This document shows positions 1-8,533 of a stretch of DNA of 64,000 nucleotides, in pieces; the stretch's first letter is position 1, and each line of letters begins with the position of its first letter. A model generated the notes under the pieces. The model was not told the DNA's origin, searched no databases, and was given only the letters and a program-made list of their open reading frames with translations. Source of the DNA: Pedobacter chinensis (GTDB taxonomy: Bacteria > Bacteroidota > Bacteroidia > Sphingobacteriales > Sphingobacteriaceae). The DNA lies in NCBI RefSeq assembly GCF_003339865.1, contig NZ_QPKV01000002.1:910886-974885 (forward strand). Direction: 5' to 3'. The position numbers were made by a program, and so were the translations under genes.

Positions 1-452
1 CCAAATGTAAATTTTCCAGCTTCGTAATTAATGGGCTTGCCTTTAACAAAATAAGATCTTCCAAGTGTCGTTTCAATTTGGCCCACTCCCATAATCAATT
101 TACCATCTTTCTTTAAAAAGGCTAAGGGATTGGTATAAACCCTGCTTGAATCGTTACCGGTTTTAAAACGATAATCTACCAGCAAGGTATCACCGCTGAA
201 TTTCCCTTCAATGGTTCCATTATTTTGTGGTTTTTCTTCATACTTAACCAGCAATGAACCAGTAACTTCTCCTGAAGCCAGCGTTTTAACAATCATAGCA
301 GCACTATCCTTTTCAAATACAGCCGCATAACAGTTTTCACTCAATAAAGAATCCTTTTTACCTGATGCACCATCTGATTTTTTATCAGAAGAATTGCAGG
401 CATATACAAACGGGAAAGCAATTAAAACGAAATAAAGAATGTTTTTTTTCAT
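1..452 (-). CDS. Hypothetical lipoprotein, 3' part outside window
   Basis: An open frame runs leftward from an ATG at 452 (complement of CAT at 450-452) to the window edge, about 150 codons without a stop. The N-terminus is MKKNILYFVLIAFPFVYACN, a lipoprotein signal peptide with a lipobox-like VYAC and Cys at about residue 19. A Ser/Asp/Lys-rich linker follows, then β-rich sequence with GEVTGSLLVKYEEKPQNNG and GTIEGKFSGDTLLVDYRF. This resembles small Bacteroidota lipoproteins of unknown role; I assign no function. The C-terminus lies beyond base 1. Two AT-rich palindromes sit upstream of its start (477-555). The neighbouring GH31 gene is on the same strand upstream, with a 172-bp gap, so this gene probably has its own promoter. 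Confidence 0.75.
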   Translation of the reverse strand, partial: MKKNILYFVLIAFPFVYACNSSDKKSDGASGKKDSLLSENCYAAVFEKDSAAMIVKTLASGEVTGSLLVKYEEKPQNNGTIEGKFSGDTLLVDYRFKTGNDSSRVYTNPLAFLKKDGKLIMGVGQIETTLGRSYFVKGKPINYEAGKFTF

Positions 453-476
453 GATAAGGTTTTTGAGACTTGGTTT

Positions 477-555
477 TTCTTATTTAAATATAAGAATATG
501 ATGCTGCTTTTCAAATATTTCCATAGTAAACCAATCAATCTTATTTAAAATAAGA
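477..555. promoter_or_regulatory. Pair of AT-rich palindromes upstream of the lipoprotein gene
   Basis: Two related inverted repeats lie 25 to 103 bp upstream of the lipoprotein start at 452. The first, 477-496, has arms TTCTTAT and ATAAGAA around a 6-bp spacer. The second, 539-555, is TCTTATTT-A-AAATAAGA. Their centres are about 60 bp apart. Repeated similar palindromes in a short promoter region suggest sites for a dimeric regulator. In AT-rich DNA chance is a real alternative. Confidence 0.35.
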
Positions 556-624
556 AATCTATACTTTTAGAGCAGGTTATTAATTGGTTTCAGCTGTGTA
601 ATTATAACAAACTTTTGCTCAGAT

Positions 625-2880
625 TTACCATTCTGTTTCTATCGTAACAGCTTTACCTATTGATACAGCATTAGTGATAATTATTGTGCTATTGGTTTTG
701 TCGTCATATTTAAATTGAGCCTTTTTATTATTTACCAACACGTTTTTAGCTTTTTGTAATGGCAACTGCAGCACGTACACTCTGCTTTTAGGTTGACCAG
801 TGTAGCCTTTGCCTTCAACAGCACTAATATTAACTAAAGCCGCATTACTTTTTTGAGTATAGCCAAGTTTTGTAAAAGACTGCATATCGTTTTTGTATTC
901 ATTACTTATCCCATCATCTTCGTATAAGGTATAAGTTTGTTGCTTATTTATAATACCGGGATAACATTTGATTACCAGAGTATCTAAAGTTGCAGATGCC
1001 ATACGTTCTTTATATGGCTGCATGAGCAAAGGATATCCTCCTTTTACGAATAGAGGCGTTTGATAGATATCAGAAGAAACTTCTTTCGTTTGTCCACCTT
1101 CAAATTTTTCGTTATTAAAAATATTAAACCATACATCTCCGTCAGGAAACCAAACTTTTTGAATACCTACAAGCTTTTCTCCTTTTCCTGGCGAAACAAT
1201 GGGTGCGGCTAGTAGTAAATCGCCGAAAAGATATTGTTGATCATTTATATAAGCTTCTTTATTTTCAGGATAATCAATATACATTCCCCTGATGAGTGGC
1301 ACGCTTTCTTTATGGCTTTGCCAAACGCTGGTATAAATGTATGGCATCAATTGCGATCGTAAACGATAAACAATCCGCAAAGCATCTTCGGCTTGTTTGC
1401 CCCATAACCACGGTCGCCTGTCTAAATTTTCATCACTTACCGAATGGATTCTTAATGAGGAGTTTGTTAATCCAAATTGGCTCCAACGAACGTATAGCTC
1501 AGCATCCCGGCCTCCGTAAAAACCACCAATATCATGCGCCCAAAAAAAACAACCCGAATTGCTGCTTTTGGAGGTAAAAGGGATTTCGAACTTTAACATA
1601 TCCCAGCTTGCAACTGCATCGCCACTAAATTGTATAGGTGTACGTTGGCTGCCCCATCCTGCCCACCTGCTAAACAACAACCCTCTTTTATCATCAGCTT
1701 GCGAGTGCTTAAAATAAAGATAATTTAACCATGGCAAATGTTTAACATTTGGGTATCCCAATACAAATGGCATAACATAATCCTGCTGCCAATCTAACCA
1801 CCAGAAATCTACTCCTATTTTTTCACTTGGCTGTAAAGCGTATTTAAAAAAATTATCCATGTACTTTTTGTCTCCTGCATTAAAAAGCAACGTGTTTTGA
1901 TTTGTGGTATCGGCGCCCATTGCTTTCATAAAAGGAGCATATTGTTCCTCATGCGGTCGAATTCCATCATGAGGATGATCGTTTAAGGTAATGTGCAAAC
2001 CATCATCTTTAAATTCTTTTAACAAAATTGATGGGTTTGGGATCAGTTTCTTATTCCAGGTATAACCGGTCCAACCATAGCTGCCCGCATGAGCCATGCC
2101 TTTTAGTGCTTCCTTTTGTGTATGCCACCCCATGTCCATAACCAGAACATCCAATGGGAAACCATGTGCTTTATATCCGTTTACAATTTCCCGGTAATCG
2201 TTATCGGTATAATTCCACCAGCGGCAATACCAACTACCATGTACATATTTTCTGTTCATTGGTACTTCGCCGCTAATGGCTGTTAACGATTTTAAAGCAG
2301 CTTTATAGTTTTGTCCGTAACCAAAAAAATATAAATCCCTGATGTGGTTTACCGGTCTTGGGCTTAACCAGCCATTTACTAAAATTTCTTTTTGCCCATC
2401 ATCAATTACATGCCATCCATTTTTTGATAATAAACCTTGTTCTAAAGGGACTTCGCCCTCAACTTCGTCTAACGTTGATAAAGCACCACCTAAATTAGCA
2501 TCATCTTTCATGTATATTAGCCAATCTATGTTTTTAGGCTTGTTTAATACAGTAATGGAAATGTTTTTCTGGCTAAAAGGATATCCATCATCAGTAAAGT
2601 AAATCTTCATTCTACTGGTGGATATTGTATATCTATTCTCTTTTTTATCAATTTCAAAATTGTTAAAAAAGGTTTTGCGGTTGTTGGCGAATAAAGTAGG
2701 TTCATCAACAAATTTTGCATCTGTAGCGTATTCCATTCTTACCAATTCTGGTGTAATAATGGTAAACCGGGCCTTGCCAAGCACAATAGGATTTGTTTGC
2801 TGCCCAAATAATAAAGTGAGCGTGGCTAAACTAAAAATACAGGTGCTTAATATAATTTTTATAAGCTGTGCTTTTTTCAT
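625..2880 (-). CDS. GH31 family α-glycosidase (751 aa)
   Basis: This is a secreted or periplasmic retaining α-glycosidase of family GH31. A signal peptide (about residues 1-26) is followed by the N-terminal β-sandwich and a TIM barrel. The nucleophile is expected at D363 in DFWWLDWQQ and the acid/base at D421 in QFSGDAVASWDML, both in the family's usual context. The C-terminal β-domains end with a DUF5110-like segment (YTLYEDDGISNEY, near residue 665). The length is normal for the family. Substrate cannot be fixed by eye: α-glucosidase, α-xylosidase and α-galactosidase are all possible. The gene stands alone on the minus strand after the cys operon's terminator-like hairpin. It has a LacI-type operator 74 bp before its ATG, the same motif as in front of the PUL glycosidases about 20 kb away, which suggests co-regulation with them. 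Confidence 0.9.
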   Translation of the reverse strand: MKKAQLIKIILSTCIFSLATLTLLFGQQTNPIVLGKARFTIITPELVRMEYATDAKFVDEPTLFANNRKTFFNNFEIDKKENRYTISTSRMKIYFTDDGYPFSQKNISITVLNKPKNIDWLIYMKDDANLGGALSTLDEVEGEVPLEQGLLSKNGWHVIDDGQKEILVNGWLSPRPVNHIRDLYFFGYGQNYKAALKSLTAISGEVPMNRKYVHGSWYCRWWNYTDNDYREIVNGYKAHGFPLDVLVMDMGWHTQKEALKGMAHAGSYGWTGYTWNKKLIPNPSILLKEFKDDGLHITLNDHPHDGIRPHEEQYAPFMKAMGADTTNQNTLLFNAGDKKYMDNFFKYALQPSEKIGVDFWWLDWQQDYVMPFVLGYPNVKHLPWLNYLYFKHSQADDKRGLLFSRWAGWGSQRTPIQFSGDAVASWDMLKFEIPFTSKSSNSGCFFWAHDIGGFYGGRDAELYVRWSQFGLTNSSLRIHSVSDENLDRRPWLWGKQAEDALRIVYRLRSQLMPYIYTSVWQSHKESVPLIRGMYIDYPENKEAYINDQQYLFGDLLLAAPIVSPGKGEKLVGIQKVWFPDGDVWFNIFNNEKFEGGQTKEVSSDIYQTPLFVKGGYPLLMQPYKERMASATLDTLVIKCYPGIINKQQTYTLYEDDGISNEYKNDMQSFTKLGYTQKSNAALVNISAVEGKGYTGQPKSRVYVLQLPLQKAKNVLVNNKKAQFKYDDKTNSTIIITNAVSIGKAVTIETEW

Positions 2881-2953
2881 TTTAAATAGCTGATTTATAG
2901 AAATATTTTCAATAATAGCTATGCTTTACTAAAAAAAGTAAATTATTAGTGCA

Positions 2954-2963
2954 CAAACGTTTG
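2954..2963. promoter_or_regulatory. LacI-family operator-like site before GH31
   Basis: Perfect palindrome CAAACGTTTG in the context TGCACAAACGTTTGTTTAA, 74-83 bp upstream of the GH31 ATG at 2880. LacI/GalR-family regulators commonly bind palindromes with a central CG of this kind. Four matching sites occur elsewhere in the window, all with TGCG or TGCA on the same side. The rest of the 352-bp gap (2881-3232) holds a terminator-like hairpin at 3071-3112 and nothing else I recognise. Confidence 0.65.
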
Positions 2964-3070
2964 TTTAAGGAGGAGAATTACATTGTTGAATTGTTAATTG
3001 CCCACCGCAGGAAACTGAAACCGCTAATTGCACCTGAAAAATTGCAAACTGGAACGTGATTAATACTAAA

Positions 3071-3112
3071 GAACAAAGCATCTGCAAGCGCAATGCAGCA
3101 GATGCTTCGTTC
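3071..3112 (-). terminator. Terminator-like hairpin after cysN
   Basis: The arms AAGCATCTGC (3076-3085) and GCAGATGCTT (3098-3107) are perfectly complementary, and GAAC/GTTC extends the stem across one mismatch. The loop is 12 nt. On the minus strand the stem is followed by a moderately T-rich stretch (TTCTTTAG). It lies about 120 bp downstream of the cysN stop and before the GH31 promoter region, so it probably ends the sulfate-assimilation transcript. Confidence 0.55.
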
Positions 3113-3232
3113 ATCAACAGGAAGAGTTTATAAAAAACCGAAACAAAAAGCGGAGCTAACCGAACTGATATTTCATTGCAGTTTCCTTCATTAATTCAGC
3201 TGACATTGTCCTTCTCTGCCATAACGGATGAA

Positions 3233-4483
3233 TTATTCTACCGCTGCTCTGAACATTAAAGCACCTACTGTTAAATTGGTACGGCTATCCACTAAAATTG
3301 CTGAACCATTTGCACGGTTATCATCGTATAAATCAAAAGCTAAAGCATCAGCAGTTTTAACAATCACACGACCAATATCATTTAATTTGAATTCATCAGC
3401 GGGATGCTTTTCTAAAGTATTAATATCCACTTTATGCAAAATTTCGCTGATTTTACATTTTGTGGTTTTGCTGTTATGCTGAATCAGGTACATGATAGAA
3501 ATGTCCAAAGCACGGGTATCCATCCAACACAAATCTGCCTCAATTAATTTTGAATCTTGTGGCAATGCCGCAGCATTTACAATGGTATCACCACGGCTGA
3601 TATCGACATCATCTTTTAAGTGAATGGTAACAGACTGACCTGCATGAGCAGCATCTGGAGCCTGGTCGAAAAATTCGATTTTCTCAATAGCAGAACTTGC
3701 GCCTGATGGCAAAATTGTTACCCTGTCGTTCAGATTAAAAGTTCCGCTTAAAACCCGACCCGCATAGCCCCGGTAATCGTGCAGTTCATCTGTTTGGGGG
3801 CGAATGACCCATTGCACGGGCATACGGGCAAACTGCGATTTATCTAAATTATCAGTATCTACCTGCTCTAAAAAGTGTAATAAACTTTCGCCTTCATACC
3901 ACTCCATACGGTCAGAATTTTGAACGATATTATCTCCTCTCAGTGCACTAACTGGTATGTAATTGACATCAGCAAGTTTTAGTTGTTGCGCCAGAACCTT
4001 GTATTTATCAATGATGGAATTATAAATGTTTTCGCTATAACCCACCATATCCATTTTGTTGATGCAAACTACAACATGTTTAATACCCAGCAGAGAAACC
4101 AGATAAGAATGACGAATGGTTTGTTCCACAACCCCATTTCTGGCATCAATTAAAATGATGGCCAGATTTGCTGTAGATGCACCAGTAACCATATTCCTCG
4201 TATATTGAATGTGTCCGGGAGTATCAGCAATAATAAATTTACGTTTATCGGTTTGGAAATACTTGTAAGCCACATCAATGGTAATGCCTTGCTCCCGCTC
4301 GGCCCTTAAACCATCGGTTAAAATGGCTAAATCTATTGTTCCATCATCGTTTTTTCGGTTAGAGCTTTGCAATGCCTCTAACTGGTCAGCTAAAATAGAA
4401 TCAGTATCATATAACAAACGGCCGATTAAAGTACTTTTACCATCATCTACACTGCCTGCTGTGAAAAATTTTAATATGTTCAT
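3233..4483 (-). CDS. cysN: Sulfate adenylyltransferase subunit 1 (GTPase)
   Basis: CysN is the GTP-hydrolysing subunit of ATP sulfurylase. With CysD it makes adenosine 5'-phosphosulfate (APS) from sulfate and ATP in the cytosol. From the ATG at 4483 the protein has 416 residues and begins MNILKFFTAGSVDDGKST, with the P-loop at once, as in the family. DTPGH (G3) and NKMD (G4) follow, then EF-Tu-like β-barrel domains. The reading frame is open further upstream to 4663, but those 60 residues overlap cysD and match nothing in the family, so I reject that start. No APS kinase (CysC) domain is fused to it. cysD lies 64 bp upstream on the same strand, so the two form one transcript. Confidence 0.95.
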   Translation of the reverse strand: MNILKFFTAGSVDDGKSTLIGRLLYDTDSILADQLEALQSSNRKNDDGTIDLAILTDGLRAEREQGITIDVAYKYFQTDKRKFIIADTPGHIQYTRNMVTGASTANLAIILIDARNGVVEQTIRHSYLVSLLGIKHVVVCINKMDMVGYSENIYNSIIDKYKVLAQQLKLADVNYIPVSALRGDNIVQNSDRMEWYEGESLLHFLEQVDTDNLDKSQFARMPVQWVIRPQTDELHDYRGYAGRVLSGTFNLNDRVTILPSGASSAIEKIEFFDQAPDAAHAGQSVTIHLKDDVDISRGDTIVNAAALPQDSKLIEADLCWMDTRALDISIMYLIQHNSKTTKCKISEILHKVDINTLEKHPADEFKLNDIGRVIVKTADALAFDLYDDNRANGSAILVDSRTNLTVGALMFRAAVE

Positions 4484-4547
4484 GTTTAATAGTGATTGAA
4501 TTAATGTGGGATTGAATTTTGAATGACCCCGGACTAAAGACTCCAGA

Positions 4548-5453
4548 CTAAAAATAACCTCCTTTTTTCCTGTCTTCCATTGCGGCTTCAGAAACTTTAT
4601 CGTCCATACGTGCACCGCGTTCCGAAATTTTTGAGGAACTGATTTCTGAAATAATATCATCAATTAAAACGGCTTCAGATTCAACCGCTGCAGTACAAGA
4701 CATATCGCCAACGGTACGGAAACGGACTTGTTTGCTGATGATAATATCTTCATCATCCATATTTAAAAATGGGGATGCTGCCATTAACTGGCCATTTCTG
4801 GTAATACAATCACGTTGGTGTGAAAAATAAATACTGGGCAGCTCAATGTTTTCTCTGCGGATATAATTCCAAACATCAAGTTCTGTCCAGTTGCTGATTG
4901 GGAACACACGTACGTTTTCGCCTTTATGAATTTTACCGTTATAAATATTCCAAAGTTCAGGGCGTTGACGTTTTGGGTCCCACTGGCCAAATTCATCCCG
5001 AACAGAGAATATACGTTCTTTTGCCCTGGCTTTTTCCTCATCTCTGCGGGCGCCTCCAATGCAAGCGTCAAATTCGTATTTGGCAATGGTATCTAACAAG
5101 GTAACGGTCTGTAAGGCGTTTCTACTGGCATTTTTGCCTTTTTGCTCTACTACTTTACCTTGATCTATTGATTCCTGAACAGATCCAACAATTAACTTTT
5201 CACCGATTCTTTCAATCATTTTATCACGATAATCTATCGTTTCCTGAAAATTATGCCCTGTATCAATGTGAACCAAAGGGAAAGGGAATTTTCCCGGACG
5301 AAAAGCTTTTTCCGCTAAACGAACCAAAGTAATTGAATCCTTCCCGCCAGAAAACAATAATGCAGGTTTTTCAAATTGCCCCGCCACCTCACGTAAGATG
5401 TGAATGGCCTCAGCCTCTAATTCATCTAAATAATCAAAATTATATGTGCTCAT
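4548..5453 (-). CDS. cysD: Sulfate adenylyltransferase subunit 2
   Basis: CysD is the catalytic adenylyltransferase subunit of the CysDN complex that activates sulfate to APS. The 301-residue protein starts MSTYNFDYLDELEAEAIHIL. It carries the PP-loop motif FSGGKDS near residues 34-40 and the conserved segments HIDTGHNFQET and GGARRDEEKARAKERIFS. The C-terminus MEDRKKGGYF is typical of CysD. Length is normal. It is followed by cysN at 64 bp. Upstream, an unusual 838-bp repeat-rich gap separates it from cysH, so cysDN may use a separate promoter or depend on read-through across the repeats. Confidence 0.96.
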   Translation of the reverse strand: MSTYNFDYLDELEAEAIHILREVAGQFEKPALLFSGGKDSITLVRLAEKAFRPGKFPFPLVHIDTGHNFQETIDYRDKMIERIGEKLIVGSVQESIDQGKVVEQKGKNASRNALQTVTLLDTIAKYEFDACIGGARRDEEKARAKERIFSVRDEFGQWDPKRQRPELWNIYNGKIHKGENVRVFPISNWTELDVWNYIRRENIELPSIYFSHQRDCITRNGQLMAASPFLNMDDEDIIISKQVRFRTVGDMSCTAAVESEAVLIDDIISEISSSKISERGARMDDKVSEAAMEDRKKGGYF

Positions 5454-5560
5454 TATAAATGTTGGAATGTTTAAATGTTGAATGTTTGAATGTTTTGTTC
5501 TAAAAGCAAAACCACTCTTTTATCCAACTTGTATATTCACTTGTTGTTTCTTGTTTTTTT

Positions 5561-5666
5561 CGTCATTGAGAGGAGGCTTTTTCTGCTGACGTGGCAATCT
5601 TTTTGTTTTTACCACTACTTCTTAAAAGATTGCCGCGGCTCGCTCTCATCCTGCCTCGCAATGACG
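5561..5666. repeat. REP-like inverted pair (CGTCATTGnGAGG type)
   Basis: The left arm starts at 5561 with CGTCATTGAGAGGAGG and runs to GTGGCAATCTTTT. The right arm, read in reverse complement from 5666, is CGTCATTGCGAGG followed by GCCGCGGCAATCTTTT. The two arms face each other around a short spacer and could fold into a long hairpin. A CGTCATTGCGAGG...GGCAATC sequence is a familiar dispersed intergenic repeat in several bacterial groups. Just before it, 5460-5500 is a run of GAATGTTT-like short repeats. An open frame crossing this area is only a by-product of the repeats. Confidence 0.6.
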
Positions 5667-6220
5667 AGGTGGTGGCTGTTCGTTTTATTCCTTTGCCCTA
5701 AACCTTACCCCTCAACCTTAATCCCTCAACCCCACTCGTCTCTTTCTCCATGGTTCGTGTTCTTACCAACCATTTTTGACTTTATTCTTTTCAAAGGAAC
5801 TGTTTTCAACCGCATTAAGATTGCTTCGTACCTCGCAATGACGAGGTGGTTAGGCCATTCACTTTAGGCATTTGCCCTAAACCCTAAACCTTCCCCCCTT
5901 AACCTTAATCCCTCAACTCCGCTCGTCTCTTTCTCCATGGTTCGTGTTCTTACCAACCATTTTTGACTTTATTCTTTTCAAAGGAACTGTTTTCAACCGC
6001 ATTAAGATTGCTTCGTACCTCGCAATGACGAGGTGGTTAGTCCATTCACTTTAGGCATTTGCCCTAAACCCTAAACCTTAACCCCTCAACCTTAATCCCT
6101 CAACTCCACTCGTCTCTTTCTCCATGGTTAGTGTCCTCACCAACCATTTTTGACTTTATTCTTTTCGAAGGAACTGTTTTCAACCGCATTAAGATTGCTT
6201 CGTACCTCGCAATAACGAGG
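5654..6220. repeat. 187-bp direct tandem repeat array between cysH and cysD
   Basis: The block TCTTTCTCCATGG starts at 5741, 5928 and 6115, giving an exact 187-bp period. CCTCGCAATGACGAGG occurs at 5654, 5831, 6018 and 6205 (the last with one change). Units are nearly identical, differing at a few bases. Each contains CCCTAAACC-type short runs, a CTCAACYCCRCTCGTCTC block, a conserved stretch ending AAGATTGCTTCGTA, and the small palindrome. The block next to the unit boundary recurs in the 3' end of cysH (around 6305-6325), so the array may have grown from that gene end. No gene is evident in 5454-6291. Confidence 0.85.
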
Positions 6221-6291
6221 TGGTGGCTGTTCGTTTTATTCCTTTGCCCTAAACCCTAAACCTTACCCCCTAAACCCTAAACCTTAATCCC

Positions 6292-7014
6292 TCAACCTTT
6301 ACCATCAACTCCACTCGTCTCCGTAGCGTGCAACCCACACTCCTTTTTACTTTGATCTTCCCACCACCATCTGCCTGCTCTAAAATCTTCTCCTGGCTGT
6401 ATGGCTCTAGTACAAGGAGCACAACCTATGCTCGGGAATCCTTTATCATGTAAGGTATTATACACGATGTTGTTCTGTTTGATATAACTTTTTACATCAT
6501 CCAATGTCCAATCGAAAATAGGATGAAACTTAATGAGTTGATTACCTTCATCCCACTCTAAATCTTGCATATCCTCACGATTAGGACTCTGCTCTGCCCT
6601 AATTCCTGTTACCCAAATTTCATTTCCTTTTAATGCTCTTTTCAAAGGTTCGATTTTACGGATATAACAGCATTCTTTTCTATTTGCTACCGACTCGTAA
6701 AAACTGTTAGGGCCTTTGGTATTTACCATATCCTGTAACAATTCAGTTTGAGGATAATATGCATGAATCGGCTTATTATATACCTCAAGCGTACGATTCC
6801 AAACATAATAAGTCTCTGGAAAAAGTCGTCCTGTTTCTAAAGTGAATACTTTAATTGGAATATCATTAGCAAAAATTAAATGTGTAATGGCCTGATCTTC
6901 CCAACCAAAACTGGTTGAAAAAATGATTTTACCGGCGTATTCTGCTGCCAGATATTTCAATTTATCAATTGTATTCAGGGTCTCCAGTTTCAATTTTAAT
7001 TTTTCACAATCCAT
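6292..7014 (-). CDS. cysH: APS-type phosphosulfate reductase
   Basis: This cytosolic enzyme reduces activated sulfate to sulfite using thioredoxin. The 240-residue protein has the PP-loop-like FSTSFGWEDQ near residues 32-41. Cysteines C115-C116 (KECCYIRK) and C198/C201 (GCAPCTR) form the CC...CxxC pattern that binds a 4Fe-4S cluster and marks adenylylsulfate (APS) rather than PAPS reductases. C226 in ECGLH is the expected catalytic cysteine. This fits the absence of an APS kinase gene or fusion in the cluster. The last residues (TSGVDGKG) are encoded by DNA that resembles the adjacent tandem repeat. Its start lies one base beyond the stop of the upstream fusion gene, so the two are translationally close. 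Confidence 0.93.
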   Translation of the reverse strand: MDCEKLKLKLETLNTIDKLKYLAAEYAGKIIFSTSFGWEDQAITHLIFANDIPIKVFTLETGRLFPETYYVWNRTLEVYNKPIHAYYPQTELLQDMVNTKGPNSFYESVANRKECCYIRKIEPLKRALKGNEIWVTGIRAEQSPNREDMQDLEWDEGNQLIKFHPIFDWTLDDVKSYIKQNNIVYNTLHDKGFPSIGCAPCTRAIQPGEDFRAGRWWWEDQSKKECGLHATETSGVDGKG

Positions 7015-7015
7015 T

Positions 7016-8533
7016 TTACAATTTCATTAAAAGCACATAAATTGTTCTTAAGCTTGTAATAATTACGATTATCCCAACCATAATCATAATGGTTTTAACA
7101 TTTAGTTTTTTGGTTAAAAATGCCCCAAATGGAGCTGCAATGCAACCGCCTAAAACCAAGCCTGCAATAATTTGCCAATGTGTTAAACCAATCATCATGA
7201 TAAATGTTATCGAGCTGGCCAACGTTACAAAAAATTCGGTAAGATTAACCGAACCAATAGTATAACGTGGGTTTCCACCTCTTGAAATCAGTGTTGAAGT
7301 TACTATTGGCCCCCATCCGCCACCGCCAATTGAATCTAAAAATGCTCCAATAAATGCAAGTGGCCCAACCACTTTTAAAGGCTTGCTCTCTTTGGTTTTA
7401 GCAACGGCCTTTAATAAAATCTTAACCCCTAAAAACAGGGTATAGGCAGATACAATTGGTTTAATAATATGACCATAGTTTTCAAGGGATGACAAAATAT
7501 ATGCACCTGCAATTGCACCTAAAATACCTGGTAATAATAGTTTTTTAAAAAGTTTGGCTCTAACATTTCCAAATTTTAGGTGCATTAAACCAGATACCCC
7601 ACTTGTAAATATCTCTGAAGCATGAACACTGGCACTTGCAGCTGCCGGTGTTACCCCAAATGAAAGCAGGAATGTTGTTGCACTAACACCATATGCCATT
7701 CCTAAGGCTCCATCAACAAGCTGTGCTAAAAAACCTCCTATTATAAAGTAAATTATGGTACTGTCAACTTGATTTAAAATAGTATTTCCCCAATTACCCA
7801 ATTTCTCAAAGGGGATAAAAGAGAAGAATATATGACCGAAAACCATTAAAGCCAGAACTGAAAATGTCCAGATCAGGATTTTTTTTGGCTTTAATTTATT
7901 GGTATCATTCTTTGCAAAAGATTCCGTCAAATGGTTAAGTATCTTCACTCTATGCTTAAAGTTCGGGAGTAACTTATTACGGATAATATTTAAATTTTCG
8001 ATAGATTGCTCAATCTCAGGAGGAATAGTTTCATCCAAAATTTCTTTTAAGCGCTTTGCGATTGTTGGAGACTTGCCATTGGTAGAAATCCCGATTTTCA
8101 AATTGCCTTTTTTAACGATAGAGCCCAGATAAAAATCGCAAAGTTCAGGTTTATCGGCTACATTAATAAGCAAACCTTTTTCATGGGCAACCGCCCTGAT
8201 TTCCTCGTTTAAAATGTTATTATTGGTTGCAGCAAAAACAATGTCGATATCGTTTAAATCATTAATATCAAAGCTTTTTTGCTTAATCTTTATTTGAGGG
8301 TAATTTTCAATTAACGAATAAACTTCTTGAGAAATCATTTCTGCAACAATTGTAATTTTAGCATGATGACTGTTATTTACAATCGTTGTTAGCTTTTCCA
8401 AACCAATATTCCCTGCCCCGATTAACAATGTATGCAGCTTGTTCAGCTTTATAAAAACCGGGAAAAGCTGGTTGCCTTTTTCCTCTTCAGAAAAGGATTC
8501 TGCATGATTGGACTGGCTAGGCAATACTTGCAT
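7016..8533 (-). CDS. Fusion: siroheme synthase N-domain + TSUP/TauE-SafE transporter
   Basis: A two-part protein of 505 residues. Residues about 20-195 resemble precorrin-2 dehydrogenase/sirohydrochlorin ferrochelatase (Met8 or CysG N-terminal part): NAD-binding LLIGAGNIGLEK, then NVADKPELCDFYLGSIV and ISTNGKSPTIAKRLKE. After a linker, residues about 215-505 form a hydrophobic TSUP (sulfite exporter TauE/SafE) domain with several membrane segments and the family-like runs ASVHASEIFTSGVSG and NLTEFFVTLASS. It probably couples the last steps of siroheme synthesis with sulfate or sulfite transport across the inner membrane; transport direction and substrate are inferred from context. It overlaps the upstream methyltransferase gene by 17 bp and is followed by cysH at 1 bp, so it is firmly inside the operon. 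Confidence 0.88.
   Translation of the reverse strand: MQVLPSQSNHAESFSEEEKGNQLFPVFIKLNKLHTLLIGAGNIGLEKLTTIVNNSHHAKITIVAEMISQEVYSLIENYPQIKIKQKSFDINDLNDIDIVFAATNNNILNEEIRAVAHEKGLLINVADKPELCDFYLGSIVKKGNLKIGISTNGKSPTIAKRLKEILDETIPPEIEQSIENLNIIRNKLLPNFKHRVKILNHLTESFAKNDTNKLKPKKILIWTFSVLALMVFGHIFFSFIPFEKLGNWGNTILNQVDSTIIYFIIGGFLAQLVDGALGMAYGVSATTFLLSFGVTPAAASASVHASEIFTSGVSGLMHLKFGNVRAKLFKKLLLPGILGAIAGAYILSSLENYGHIIKPIVSAYTLFLGVKILLKAVAKTKESKPLKVVGPLAFIGAFLDSIGGGGWGPIVTSTLISRGGNPRYTIGSVNLTEFFVTLASSITFIMMIGLTHWQIIAGLVLGGCIAAPFGAFLTKKLNVKTIMIMVGIIVIITSLRTIYVLLMKL

Noticed and set aside
4484..4663. Sixty-codon N-terminal extension of CysN (ATG at 4663)
   Set aside because: It overlaps cysD and the family's P-loop starts right after the internal ATG at 4483.
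5490..5867. Open frame across the repeat gap, plus strand
   Set aside because: It runs through repeat units and has low-complexity, non-protein-like content.
5561..6291. CRISPR array
   Set aside because: The repeats are 187-bp direct units without spacers of 30-40 bp.
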